A model generated the notes under the pieces. The model was given only the letters and a program-made list of their open reading frames with translations. It ran no database searches and was not told where the DNA came from. 27,351 nucleotides of DNA, from assembly GCA_934155165.1 (NCBI GenBank), contig CAKPGS010000019.1:1-27351 (forward strand), in the 5' to 3' direction. The stretch is from an uncultured Clostridia bacterium (GTDB lineage: Bacteria; Bacillota; Clostridia; TANB77; CAG-508). A program made the position numbers and the translations under genes. The first letter of the stretch is position 1, and each line of letters starts with the position of its first letter. Shown in pieces: positions 7,383 through 15,320 of the stretch.

Positions 7383-8942
7383 CTATTCATCAATTACATC
7401 TAGATTAACATCATTTTTTTGAGCAAAATTTTCTATTCCATTATCAATATGTAATTTAGATAAATCTGTATTTTTATCAATTAATTTTACTCTCATTTCT
7501 TTACCCTTTAAAATAGAAACTTGTTTTTCTATTTCTTGCATATTTTCTGGCTTTTCCAACACAGTTTTTGCAAACTGTGTTAATCCATTTTTAAATTCGA
7601 TTGCTACTGTTAAATCATTTACTTCTCCTAAGGATGTATTCATTAAATTAGTATATAGCATTATTTTTCCCTGTGTTTTAAAGTTTTCTATAATATCATT
7701 CCATCCTTTTATTGGCTTTAATCTTATTGCAGGTTTTTCTTCAGTTTTATTTTCTGCCTTTTGAGCTATAACAGCTGAATTGTTATTTTGTGTGAAATTT
7801 CCTTCTTTTAACATTTTTTCTAAATTATTTATTTTATTTTTTAATTCTTCAATTCCATCTACACTAACATCTGTACATAATTTTATAATTCCTGCCTGAA
7901 AAATAATGATTTTTTGTGATGATTTCTTCATGTCGTTTTCTAATTCAGATAAACTATAAATTAAATTAACTAGTTTTTCTTTAGATACATTTTTTGAAAT
8001 TTCTTCTATTTGTGCAATTTCTTCTTCACTATAAATTCCTTTATTTCCGCTTGTTTTAAATAATAAAATATCTTTAACATATTTAATTATTTCCCATAAC
8101 GTATTTTGTAAGTCTTTTCCATCCTTTAAAATTTCTTCTATAGTATTTAATGTTTCATCTATATTTTTTTCTATAACACCTTTTATTACTTTATTTATTA
8201 AATATGTTTGTGGAATACCTACAAGTTCTTTTATTTTATTATTATTTATTTTTGTATCTCCATCTTGAATACATCTTTCTAAAATACTTAGTGCATCTCT
8301 CATGGCACCTTCAGATAGCACTGCTATCGTATTTAAAGCTTCTTTATCTACTTCTATTCCACTTTCCTTACACACTATTTCAAGTCTTTTTATTATATTT
8401 TCATTAGATATCTTTTTAAAGTCAAACCTTTGACATCTTGAAAGAATTGTTGCTGGTAATTTTTGTGGTTCAGTTGTTGCTAAAATAAATTTTACGTGTT
8501 CTGGTGGTTCTTCCAATGTTTTTAATAATGCATTAAAAGCACCTATTGAAAGCATATGAACCTCATCTATTATATATACTCTGTATTTTGCAACTGTTGG
8601 TAAAAAATTAACTTCTTCTCTAATTGACCTTATATCTTCAACACTATTATTTGAAGCTGCATCCATTTCAACTATATCTGTTAATGAGCCAGAAAGTGCA
8701 CCTTTACAAATTTCACATTCATTACAAGGCTCTCCATCTTTAGGATTTAAGCAATTTATTGCCCTTGCCATAATTTTAGCAGCAGATGTCTTACCAGTTC
8801 CTCTACCGCCATTAAATAAATATGCATGTCCTATACGGTTTGCTTTAATTTGATTTCTTAAAGTTCTTGTAATGTGTTCTTGTCCAACCATTTCGCTAAA
8901 AGTTTTAGGTCTAAATTTTCTATAAAGTGCTGTGTAATTCAA
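7383..8942 (-). CDS. dnaX: DNA polymerase III subunit gamma/tau
   Basis: This is the ATPase of the sliding-clamp loader. Residues 1-350 hold the AAA+ module: Walker A GGRGTGKT (45-52), four zinc-binding cysteines (64, 73, 76, 79), Walker B IIDEVH (124-129) and the SRC motif in ATILSRCQRFDF. The rest is a clamp-loader collar and a tau-like tail, 519 aa in all. It starts with TTG at 8942: the next residues NYTALYRKFRP are the normal DnaX N-terminus and AGGATGTGAT lies just upstream. The gene begins about 22 nt after the SRP RNA with no terminator between, so it probably shares that transcript. Confidence 0.96.
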   Translation of the reverse strand: MNYTALYRKFRPKTFSEMVGQEHITRTLRNQIKANRIGHAYLFNGGRGTGKTSAAKIMARAINCLNPKDGEPCNECEICKGALSGSLTDIVEMDAASNNSVEDIRSIREEVNFLPTVAKYRVYIIDEVHMLSIGAFNALLKTLEEPPEHVKFILATTEPQKLPATILSRCQRFDFKKISNENIIKRLEIVCKESGIEVDKEALNTIAVLSEGAMRDALSILERCIQDGDTKINNNKIKELVGIPQTYLINKVIKGVIEKNIDETLNTIEEILKDGKDLQNTLWEIIKYVKDILLFKTSGNKGIYSEEEIAQIEEISKNVSKEKLVNLIYSLSELENDMKKSSQKIIIFQAGIIKLCTDVSVDGIEELKNKINNLEKMLKEGNFTQNNNSAVIAQKAENKTEEKPAIRLKPIKGWNDIIENFKTQGKIMLYTNLMNTSLGEVNDLTVAIEFKNGLTQFAKTVLEKPENMQEIEKQVSILKGKEMRVKLIDKNTDLSKLHIDNGIENFAQKNDVNLDVIDE

Positions 8943-8964
8943 AAAATCACATCCTTATATATTA

Positions 8965-9082
8965 GTTTAGCCTCTCTATGGAAAGTATAATCACATAAAT
9001 ACACTACTTATTGCTGCTTCCTTCCGGATCTGACAAGGTTCGTAGCTTTTTATCGAAAATACCTTCCATACAAAGGCTAAAC
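8965..9082 (-). ncRNA. ffs: signal recognition particle RNA, small bacterial type
   Basis: The minus strand carries the SRP core GTCAGATCCGGAAGGAAGC with the GGAA tetraloop and the asymmetric loop bases that bind Ffh. The ends GTTTAGCC and GGCTAAAC (9075-9082 and 8965-8972) pair, closing a single long hairpin of about 118 nt. No room is seen for the Alu domain of Bacillus-type SRP RNAs of about 270 nt. Exact ends are inferred from pairing. It lies between the tadA unit and dnaX, the same place as scr in Bacillus subtilis. Confidence 0.95.
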
Positions 9083-9103
9083 AACATTTTTATTACGTTC
9101 TTT

Positions 9104-9132
9104 ATTATATACGTTTTTATATTATTATGCAA
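9104..9132 (-). promoter_or_regulatory. strong sigma-A promoter of SRP RNA
   Basis: On the minus strand TTGCAT (9127-9132), a 17-nt spacer and a perfect TATAAT (9104-9109) precede the RNA. The start would be roughly 15 nt upstream of the mature 5' end, so a short leader is probably trimmed. With no terminator before dnaX, it may drive dnaX-ybaB-recR too. Confidence 0.8.
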
Positions 9133-9138
9133 GTATTT

Positions 9139-9879
9139 TTACATTCTTTTTAAAACTAAATCTTCTGTATTTATTTCTGTAGTACTTGTTGCTTCTTCTA
9201 GTATATTTCCTGTTGGTAACTCTAAGCTTGCTGTGGTTTTATACTTTATTCCAGATTCTGTTTCTATTATTATATCAAAAGATACTTTTGCTTTTATTTC
9301 TTCTAAATTAACACTTGTTTTTGTAAGTAATGTTCCATCATGAGAAATTTGTTCATCTTCATTAGAAGAATATGTACTAATGTTAGCATTACAAAATCTA
9401 ATTATTACAGTACCACCTTGATTTGAAATTTCTAGATTATTTATACTTCCCGCTTTACTACCAACATATATTAATTCATTTTCTATTTTGTATTTATCAT
9501 CATTTTTAAAAAGCCCTGTTTCAGCTGGTTTATATAAATTAAGTGTTCCTTTTGCAGGTGCATTTTCAATTTGAACATTGTTAATTGTTACATTTTTTAT
9601 TGCATCTTGCTTTTTTCCATTTTTTTCAATTGTTATATAAACATCATTATTTTGATTTACATTTAAATCCCATTTTGCAGTTGGTACATCTTTAGAAACA
9701 CCCTCTACTGTACTTACAACTAATATTTTTGAAATATCAAATACTGCATTTTTTTCTCCCTCTACTTGATATTTAAAAATAACAAAAAATGCTAATGCAC
9801 ATACTAAAATTACAAATATTGATATTGTTAAAATATGTAAAATTCTATTTTTTTTACTTTGTATAGGTTTATCGCTCAT
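9139..9879 (-). CDS. single-pass membrane protein of unknown function
   Basis: This 246-aa protein has a basic cytoplasmic start (MSDKPIQSKKNR), one transmembrane helix at about residues 15-35 and a large extracytoplasmic domain. The latter looks beta-rich, with Ile/Val-rich strands separated by polar turns (NDVYITIEKNG, GGTVIIRFCN, KVSFDIIIETESGIKY). I know no family for it. Its start codon is immediately next to the tadA stop and its ribosome-binding site (AAAGGA) lies in the end of tadA, so the two are probably co-translated. The SRP promoter overlaps its 3' end region. It may be an envelope or spore-related protein, but nothing shows this. Confidence 0.75.
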   Translation of the reverse strand: MSDKPIQSKKNRILHILTISIFVILVCALAFFVIFKYQVEGEKNAVFDISKILVVSTVEGVSKDVPTAKWDLNVNQNNDVYITIEKNGKKQDAIKNVTINNVQIENAPAKGTLNLYKPAETGLFKNDDKYKIENELIYVGSKAGSINNLEISNQGGTVIIRFCNANISTYSSNEDEQISHDGTLLTKTSVNLEEIKAKVSFDIIIETESGIKYKTTASLELPTGNILEEATSTTEINTEDLVLKRM

Positions 9880-10344
9880 TTATTTTTCCTTTCTTTTTAA
9901 TCTAAGTTCTTTAAAAAATCTTTGTAAAATTTCTTTGCATTCTTGCTTTAATATTCCTTTTTCAACTTCAACTTTATGATTAAATTTATATTCAAATAAA
10001 TTTAAAACAGAACCACAAGCTCCTGTTTTCTCATCATCTGTACCTATATAAACTTTTCGTATTCTTGAATTTATAATAGCTCCCGCACACATTGCACAAG
10101 GTTCTAATGTTACATATAAATCACAATTTTCAAGTCTCCAACTACTTAATTTTTTACTAGCCTTTTCAATTGCAATTATTTCAGCATGTTTAATTGTATT
10201 CAGTTTTGCTTCTTTCAAATTGTGTCCTCTTGCAATAATTTTTCCATCTTTAACAATAACAGCTCCAACAGGCACTTCTTCTTTTTCATATGCTTTCTTT
10301 GCCTCTTTTATCGCCTGCTTCATAAATTTTTCATTATCATTCAT
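9880..10344 (-). CDS. tadA: tRNA-specific adenosine deaminase
   Basis: TadA deaminates A34 to inosine in tRNA-Arg(ACG), allowing wobble decoding of CGN codons. The zinc-binding and catalytic residues are His53-Ala-Glu55 (IKHAEIIAIEKA) and Cys83/Cys86 in LEPCAMCAGAI. At 154 aa it is full length. I use the ATG at 10344 with GGTGAT 6 nt upstream; a start at 10374 would run into the tRNA gene. It lies 22 nt after tRNA-Arg(CCT) and in front of the membrane-protein gene, so one transcript from the tRNA promoter is likely. Confidence 0.94.
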   Translation of the reverse strand: MNDNEKFMKQAIKEAKKAYEKEEVPVGAVIVKDGKIIARGHNLKEAKLNTIKHAEIIAIEKASKKLSSWRLENCDLYVTLEPCAMCAGAIINSRIRKVYIGTDDEKTGACGSVLNLFEYKFNHKVEVEKGILKQECKEILQRFFKELRLKRKEK

Positions 10345-10366
10345 ACTTAAATCACCATAAATACAC

Positions 10367-10442
<76 letters not shown>

Positions 10443-10454
10443 AAATTCTTTGGT

Positions 10455-10483
10455 ATTATACACTATTTTAAGTAGATTTTCAA
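10455..10483 (-). promoter_or_regulatory. sigma-A promoter of tRNA-Arg
   Basis: On the minus strand TTGAAA (10478-10483), a 17-nt spacer and TATAAT (10455-10460) give a start a few bases ahead of the mature tRNA 5' end. The -35 box is 3 bp from the -35 box of the divergent ttcA promoter. Confidence 0.8.
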
Positions 10484-10486
10484 CTA

Positions 10487-10515
10487 TTGATTTTTTTTAT
10501 AAATTTTCATATAAT
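10487..10515 (+). promoter_or_regulatory. sigma-A promoter of ttcA
   Basis: TTGATT (10487-10492), a 17-nt spacer and a perfect TATAAT (10510-10515). The leader is about 20 nt and contains AAGGAG ahead of the ATG. The promoter is back to back with the tRNA-Arg promoter. Confidence 0.75.
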
Positions 10516-10541
10516 TATAAAAAATTTTAAGGAGAATTAAT

Positions 10542-11255
10542 ATGCAAAAAATTTTAGGATATATGAGAAAAGCTATTGATGAATATAATATGATTGAAGA
10601 TGGAGATAAAATTGCAGTTGCTCTTTCTGGTGGTAAAGATTCTTTTACTTTATTACTTGGGCTTAAAAATTTGCAAAGATTTTATCCTAAAAAATTTGAT
10701 ATTATTGGAGTTACTATAAATCCTGGTTTTGAATTTTTTGATAGTAGTTTGATTAAAGATTTTTGTGATAAATTAGATGTACCTTTTTTTGAAGAACATT
10801 CACATGCACAAGAAATTGTTTTTGAAATTAGAAAAGAAAAAAATCCTTGCTCTTTATGTGCAAATCTACGTAGAGGTGCTTTAAATACTGTAGCAAAAAG
10901 AGAAGGTTGTAATAAAATAGCATTAGGTCATAATGAAGAAGATGTTTTAGAAACCTTTTTATTAAATCTTTTTTATGCTGGAAGTATAGGCACATTTTCA
11001 CCCAAAAGCTATATGAATAAATCTGAAATAACATTAATTAGACCTTTAATTTATGCACCAGAAAAATATATTCAAAACTTTGTAAAAAGAAACAACATAG
11101 AAGTAATGCAAAAAGCATGTCCTATGGATGGTAATTCAAAAAGAGAAGATATGAAAAAATTAATCCAAAGCTTTTATAAGGACTTACCACATATTCGTTC
11201 AAATTTATATGGAGCTATTAAACGTGCAGGATTAGATGGATGGAAAAATGTTTAA
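10542..11255 (+). CDS. ttcA: TtcA-family tRNA thiolation protein (PP-loop ATPase)
   Basis: This 237-aa PP-loop protein resembles TtcA, which makes 2-thiocytidine at position 32 of some tRNAs using ATP and an iron-sulfur cluster. The PP-loop SGGKDS is at residues 29-34. Cys103 and Cys106 (NPCSLCANLRRG) plus Cys193 (KACPMDGNSKRE) match the three cluster-binding cysteines of TtcA. LGHNEEDVLETFLLN is the second conserved block. It is shorter than E. coli TtcA at the N-terminus. In Clostridia, TtcA-like proteins may have related sulfur-transfer roles, so the precise substrate is uncertain. It is monocistronic, with its own promoter and terminator. Confidence 0.88.
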   Translation: MQKILGYMRKAIDEYNMIEDGDKIAVALSGGKDSFTLLLGLKNLQRFYPKKFDIIGVTINPGFEFFDSSLIKDFCDKLDVPFFEEHSHAQEIVFEIRKEKNPCSLCANLRRGALNTVAKREGCNKIALGHNEEDVLETFLLNLFYAGSIGTFSPKSYMNKSEITLIRPLIYAPEKYIQNFVKRNNIEVMQKACPMDGNSKREDMKKLIQSFYKDLPHIRSNLYGAIKRAGLDGWKNV

Positions 11256-11274
11256 TATTAATATTTGTATAATA

Positions 11275-11337
11275 CATAATTATAATAAATTTATGAAATG
11301 AGAAATTGAATAAATTTCATTATAATTATGTTTTTTT
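11275..11337 (+). terminator. long AT-rich hairpin terminator after ttcA
   Basis: The left arm (11275-11294, starting CATAATTATAAT) pairs with the right arm (11310-11330, ending ATTATAATTATG): 20 bp with one bulged C at 11318 and a 15-nt loop. Seven Ts follow (11331-11337). It begins 19 nt after the ttcA stop. Its loop plus right arm is repeated at 50-81. Confidence 0.75.
11300..11331 (+). repeat. 32-bp interspersed repeat, copy 2
   Basis: This copy matches 50-81 at 31 of 32 positions, same orientation, 11 kb apart. Here it forms the loop and right arm of the ttcA terminator. Near identity in non-coding DNA suggests a dispersed repeat family rather than chance. Confidence 0.7.
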
Positions 11338-11348
11338 ATATATTTTTT

Positions 11349-11488
11349 AAGACTAATAATAAATTAATCTAAAATTTCATCGAGGCTCCCCATTCACGGC
11401 CTTCTAGCAAAATTCTATAGAATTTTGAAGAAGGCCGGAAAGGTCCCCACTTGCCTCGCGAAATTTAATCTTAATTATTATTAGTCTT
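11349..11488. repeat. 140-bp nested inverted-repeat element B
   Basis: The outer arms AAGACTAATAATAA (11349-11362) and TTATTATTAGTCTT (11475-11488) are perfect 14-bp inverses. Inside them CGAGGC (11381-11386) pairs with GCCTCG (11453-11458). Next CGGCCTTCT (11397-11405) pairs with AGAAGGCCG (11429-11437). An 18-nt palindrome (11409-11426) fills the tip. Two TCCCC copies (11387-11391, 11444-11448) lie opposite each other in an internal loop. T residues follow on the plus strand. The core is far GC-richer than its surroundings. It lies between the convergent ttcA and phosphohexomutase genes. It could be a non-coding RNA or a small palindromic repeat element. Confidence 0.75.
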
Positions 11489-11512
11489 TTTTAATTGCAA
11501 TAACTACCTTAT

Positions 11513-13240
11513 TTATTCTTTTACGATTTTATTTAATTCTTCTAATAATTCACTCATTTCTTTTTCTGAATTTTCTAGACTATCTGATTTTACTCCTACA
11601 TAGAATTTTATTTTTGGTTCTGTTCCTGATGGTCGTACACAACACCATCCATTATTTTCTAATTCAAAATATAGTACGTTTGATATTGGAAGTCCTGTTT
11701 TACTTTCTTCTTTCGTGTTCATATTAATTACTTTATTTTCTTTGTAGTCTTTAAACTTTAATACTTTATATTTTCCTAATTTTTGTAATGGATTTTGTCT
11801 TAATTTTTCCATTATTGCTTTTATTTTATCTGCTCCATCTACTCCTTCCATTGTAATTGAAAGTAGTCCTTCTTTGTAAAATCCATATTTATTATAAATA
11901 TTTATCATTTGATCCCATAAGCTTAAATTAAATTGTTTATAGTATGCTGCCGCTTCGCAAAGTGCCATTACTGCTGCTATTGCATCTTTATCTCTTGCAT
12001 GTGTACCAATTAAGCAACCATAACTCTCTTCAAATCCAAATAAATATTCATACTCCTTAGTTTCTTCAAATATTTTTATTTGTTCTCCTATATATTTAAA
12101 TCCTGTTAAAACTTCTATTAATTTTATATTATATTCTTTAGCAATTGCATCTGCTAGGTTTGAGGAAACTATAGTTTTTATTAATGCTCCATTTTTTGGA
12201 AGCAATCCTTTTTCTTTTTTTTGTGATAGTTCATATTCTGCTATTAAAAGTCCAGACATATTTCCAGTAAAAGATTTATATTCTCCTGTTTTAGAATCTT
12301 TTGCATATACTCCAAGTCTATCTGCATCTGGGTCAGTGGCCAAAACAACATCTGCATCAACTTCTTCTGCTAATTTCAATGCAAGTTCAAAGGCTTTTTT
12401 ATCTTCTGGGTTTGGATAACTAACTGTTGGGAAATTTCCATCTGGTAATTCTTGCTGTTTAACTACATAAACATTTTCAAATCCTAATCTTTTTAAAATT
12501 TCTCTTACAGGAATATTTCCAGTTCCATGTAATGGTGTATATACAATTTTTAAATCTTTTTGCATTTTTGTAATAACATCTTTATTTAAAACTAAATCTT
12601 CAAGTACTTTCATGTATTTATCATCTAGTTCTTTTCCTATAACATTATATAAACCTTTCCCTGTTGCTTCTTCCCTAGATATTTTCTTTATTTCAGCATA
12701 ATCTTTTATACTGTTTACTTCATCTATAATTTGTTTATCTTTTGGTGCAACAATTTGTGCTCCATCTTCCCAATAAACTTTATATCCATTGTATTTTGGT
12801 GGATTATGACTTGCTGTAATCATAATTCCAGCAATACAACCCAATTCTCTTACTGCAAAAGATAATTCTGGAACAGGCCTTAATGAATCAAAAATATATG
12901 TTTTAATTCCATTAGCATTTAAAATTAACGCTGCTTCTTCACTAAATTCTGGAGACATATTTCTAGAATCGAAACTAATTGCAACTCCTTTACTTTCTCC
13001 TCCTTCTTTTTTTATAAAATTAGCCAAACCTTGAGTAGCTTTACCAACTGTATAAATATTCATTCTATTAGTTCCAGCACCTATAATTCCTCTAAGTCCT
13101 GCTGTACCAAATTCAAGTTCTTTGTAAAATCTATCTTCTATTTCTTTCTCATTGTTTTTTATTTCTTTTAACTCTCTTTTTGTTTCTTCATCAAATGTAC
13201 TTTCCGTACACCATTTTTTATATTCATCTAAATATTCCAT
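11513..13240 (-). CDS. phosphoglucomutase/phosphomannomutase family protein
   Basis: This 575-aa alpha-D-phosphohexomutase interconverts hexose 1- and 6-phosphates. The phosphoserine loop is TASHNP (Ser144), preceded by FGTAGLRG (44-51). The metal loop is ATDPDADRLG, sugar recognition is GFEESYG, and the phosphate-binding C-terminus is RPSGTEPKIKFY. Length and the N-terminus match Bacillus PgcA, so glucose 1-phosphate formation is most likely. AGGAGG precedes the ATG. The upstream gene makes a UDP-sugar, so the pair probably supplies activated sugars for the envelope. It has its own promoter (13265-13293). Confidence 0.93.
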   Translation of the reverse strand: MEYLDEYKKWCTESTFDEETKRELKEIKNNEKEIEDRFYKELEFGTAGLRGIIGAGTNRMNIYTVGKATQGLANFIKKEGGESKGVAISFDSRNMSPEFSEEAALILNANGIKTYIFDSLRPVPELSFAVRELGCIAGIMITASHNPPKYNGYKVYWEDGAQIVAPKDKQIIDEVNSIKDYAEIKKISREEATGKGLYNVIGKELDDKYMKVLEDLVLNKDVITKMQKDLKIVYTPLHGTGNIPVREILKRLGFENVYVVKQQELPDGNFPTVSYPNPEDKKAFELALKLAEEVDADVVLATDPDADRLGVYAKDSKTGEYKSFTGNMSGLLIAEYELSQKKEKGLLPKNGALIKTIVSSNLADAIAKEYNIKLIEVLTGFKYIGEQIKIFEETKEYEYLFGFEESYGCLIGTHARDKDAIAAVMALCEAAAYYKQFNLSLWDQMINIYNKYGFYKEGLLSITMEGVDGADKIKAIMEKLRQNPLQKLGKYKVLKFKDYKENKVINMNTKEESKTGLPISNVLYFELENNGWCCVRPSGTEPKIKFYVGVKSDSLENSEKEMSELLEELNKIVKE

Positions 13241-13264
13241 AAAATACCTCCTAATTTTTTTCTA

Positions 13265-13293
13265 ATTATATATAAAAGAAAAAATTATATCAA
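13265..13293 (-). promoter_or_regulatory. sigma-A promoter of the phosphohexomutase gene
   Basis: On the minus strand TTGATA (13288-13293), a 17-nt spacer and TATAAT (13265-13270) precede the gene by about 25 nt. Confidence 0.7.
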
Positions 13294-13323
13294 TACAAAC
13301 ACTAAAAAATTTCTATAATATAA

Positions 13324-13348
13324 AAATAGCGGTAAATAACCGCTATTT
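13324..13348 (-). terminator. intrinsic terminator of the pyrophosphorylase gene
   Basis: AAATAGCGGT (13324-13333) and ACCGCTATTT (13339-13348) form a 10-bp stem with a 5-nt loop, followed on the minus strand by a T-rich tail. It lies 10 bp past the stop and separates this gene from the phosphohexomutase. Confidence 0.85.
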
Positions 13349-13358
13349 AATATTATAT

Positions 13359-14600
13359 TTATATTTTATAAAATTTCCTATATAGTTTTGTTGCTGTTTC
13401 TGGTGAATCTACTCCCTCTGCATTTTTTACGGGAGCAAATTCTTCTTCTCTTTTTACTCTCATTATTACCATACTATCTAAACTTGTAAATGCATCAAAT
13501 ATAAAACTTTCAAATTTATATGCATTTGGTTCTTTTGCTGTTATAATTTCTCCTTTTTCATTCATATAATTAGCCTTCTTTTTAGCAACGTGATATGGTA
13601 ATTTATTTTTTGAAATCATTTCTAATCTTTTTATATTAAACATATTGCATAAAATGTGTGATTCACTATATACAAGTTCACCATTTTCATCTTCTAACTC
13701 AGCTAATTCATCTGAAATTTCTGAATATTCTATAACACTTGGTTTTCCATCTCTTTTACAAAATACACCTACTTTTTCCTTTGCATTTGCTTTTATTAGA
13801 GATTTTCCTGCTGCTAAACAGTTTTTACTTTCAGCAAGTCCTATTAATGTATTGTCTACCATTTTTACAAGGACATTATCAACTCCACCTATAAATACCC
13901 ATTCAATTCCTTCGTTTTCCATTTGCTCTAACACACCAGATTTATCCATAGATTCAAAAACTCCACCATGTCCATCTGAAGCAAGTTTAACAAAACCATT
14001 TTCATCTACAAGTAATTTTCCATCTAATCCTACCATTGGTAATTCACCTTGTATAAAAAACGTAACTTTTTCTTTTGGATAATTAAAATAATTATTTTTT
14101 TCGAAAAATTCTACAGTTTCTTTATTATTTTGGTTACTTGTCATTATATACCAGTGTACATATACTCCATATTTTTTCTTTGCTTCTTTTAAAGTTTTGC
14201 AAAGTATTTCAAATAAAGACATTTCTTTTCCAACATTTAATGTATATGTTCCTTTTGGTCCTGTATGTCCAAGTCTTGTACCTTGTCCACCTGCCATTGT
14301 TACAACAGCCAATTTTCCAGCTTTTATTTTTTCTGTTCCTATCTCATCATATTTTTCTTTTTCTTCTTTTGATAATCTATCTTTTTCTGTACATTCTATA
14401 GATTCTATTTTTTCATCTTTTAAATCTAATTCTTTTTGTGCATTTTTATATAAGTTTTTCATTAAATTAAAATCTATATTGTCTATTTCTTTTAAAAGTT
14501 TTTCTTTATCTTCATTATTCATATTTTTATAATTAACTAATAATTGTTCTTGATTATATTTTATTAATTTTTCTTTAATTTTTTCGTATTGTTTTTCCAT
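13359..14600 (-). CDS. UDPGP-family UDP-sugar pyrophosphorylase
   Basis: This 413-aa enzyme belongs to the eukaryote-like UDPGP family, not the bacterial GalU type. The nucleotide-binding signature is MAGGQGTRLGHTGPKGTY (about residues 102-119). Later blocks (FIQGELPMVGLDGKLLV, GHGGVF, then FIGGVDNVLVK with the metal-binding VDN) resemble UDP-N-acetylhexosamine pyrophosphorylases of the UAP1 type. It would join UTP to a sugar 1-phosphate; GlcNAc-1-P or Glc-1-P are the main candidates and cannot be separated here. AGAGG lies 7 nt before the ATG. The adjacent phosphohexomutase would supply substrate. Confidence 0.87.
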   Translation of the reverse strand: MEKQYEKIKEKLIKYNQEQLLVNYKNMNNEDKEKLLKEIDNIDFNLMKNLYKNAQKELDLKDEKIESIECTEKDRLSKEEKEKYDEIGTEKIKAGKLAVVTMAGGQGTRLGHTGPKGTYTLNVGKEMSLFEILCKTLKEAKKKYGVYVHWYIMTSNQNNKETVEFFEKNNYFNYPKEKVTFFIQGELPMVGLDGKLLVDENGFVKLASDGHGGVFESMDKSGVLEQMENEGIEWVFIGGVDNVLVKMVDNTLIGLAESKNCLAAGKSLIKANAKEKVGVFCKRDGKPSVIEYSEISDELAELEDENGELVYSESHILCNMFNIKRLEMISKNKLPYHVAKKKANYMNEKGEIITAKEPNAYKFESFIFDAFTSLDSMVIMRVKREEEFAPVKNAEGVDSPETATKLYRKFYKI

Positions 14601-14631
14601 ATAAAAACCTCTTTTCTTATAGTGTTCTTTA

Positions 14632-14660
14632 ATAATAATATAATCTTACGTTCTAGTCAA
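14632..14660 (-). promoter_or_regulatory. sigma-A promoter of the pyrophosphorylase gene
   Basis: On the minus strand TTGACT (14655-14660), a 17-nt spacer and TATTAT (14632-14637), just after the stop of the upstream unknown gene. Confidence 0.65.
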
Positions 14661-14664
14661 TATT

Positions 14665-15144
14665 TTATTTTACATTTTTTATATATCTGCATCCTTCAGA
14701 ATTTAATATTTTATGATAATTCTTCAACAATGCTTTATTTACTTCTGTGTGTTCTATTTCAAAGCAATTTACTACATTTATAGTTTTATCCATATTTTCT
14801 TTTCTAATTTCTTCTATATATTTATTTTTTTCTTCTACCTCATTTTTGTTTCCATTTATTATTACATATATTTTATTATTATTTTCTAATTCATTATTTA
14901 AGTATTTTTTTATTTCGTTTCCTACTAAATTTGTTTTATTCCAATTTATTTCTAATATTTTATCTTTTAAATTATCTTCTATATTTATTTTAGAAATTAC
15001 TTTATTAACTTCATTATTTATATCTACATTTAATAATGTACATATTTTATTTTCCTCTTTTATTTTGTTTGCTACAAACGGTACTATTGTTACACCAAGA
15101 TGAACTTCATTCGCATAAAAATTGCATATTTTTTCATCATACAT
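14665..15144 (-). CDS. hypothetical 159-aa protein
   Basis: I do not recognise this protein. It starts MYDEKICNFYANEVHLGVTI and has an alternating pattern (KICTLLNVDINNEV, KIYVIINGNKNEVEEKNKYIEEI, TINVVNCFEIEH) that suggests an alpha/beta fold. It is rich in Asn, Lys, Glu and Ile, with no signal peptide or membrane helix. GAGGT lies about 9 nt upstream of the ATG, and a clear promoter is present at 15173-15201, so it is probably expressed on its own. It is divergent from spoIIR. No catalytic motif is visible. Confidence 0.7.
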   Translation of the reverse strand: MYDEKICNFYANEVHLGVTIVPFVANKIKEENKICTLLNVDINNEVNKVISKINIEDNLKDKILEINWNKTNLVGNEIKKYLNNELENNNKIYVIINGNKNEVEEKNKYIEEIRKENMDKTINVVNCFEIEHTEVNKALLKNYHKILNSEGCRYIKNVK

Positions 15145-15172
15145 ATTTTAATACCTCGCTTTCTATTTCCAT

Positions 15173-15201
15173 ATTTTACCATTTTTATTTTCCCTAGTCA
15201 A
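15173..15201 (-). promoter_or_regulatory. sigma-A promoter of the 159-aa gene
   Basis: On the minus strand TTGACT (15196-15201), a 17-nt spacer and TAAAAT (15173-15178), about 30 nt upstream of the ATG. Confidence 0.65.
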
Positions 15202-15320
15202 TGTATTTCCGTATGTTTTCATAGATTTTATTCGACAAAAATATAATATTAATTTGTATATTTTTTTATTTTTGGTTAATACTTTTTTTAAAGAGTTTTT
15301 TTAACAGTAAAGGAGTTTTT

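Noticed and set aside
13645..14082. 145-aa plus-strand ORF within the UDP-sugar pyrophosphorylase gene
   Set aside because: Ser/Pro/Phe-rich antisense shadow of a clearly conserved enzyme, with no supporting start signals.
15254..15283. Sigma-F promoter for spoIIR
   Set aside because: GTATA and GGTTAATA are present, but the spacing (13 nt) and several -10 bases depart from the consensus, so it is not listed as a feature.
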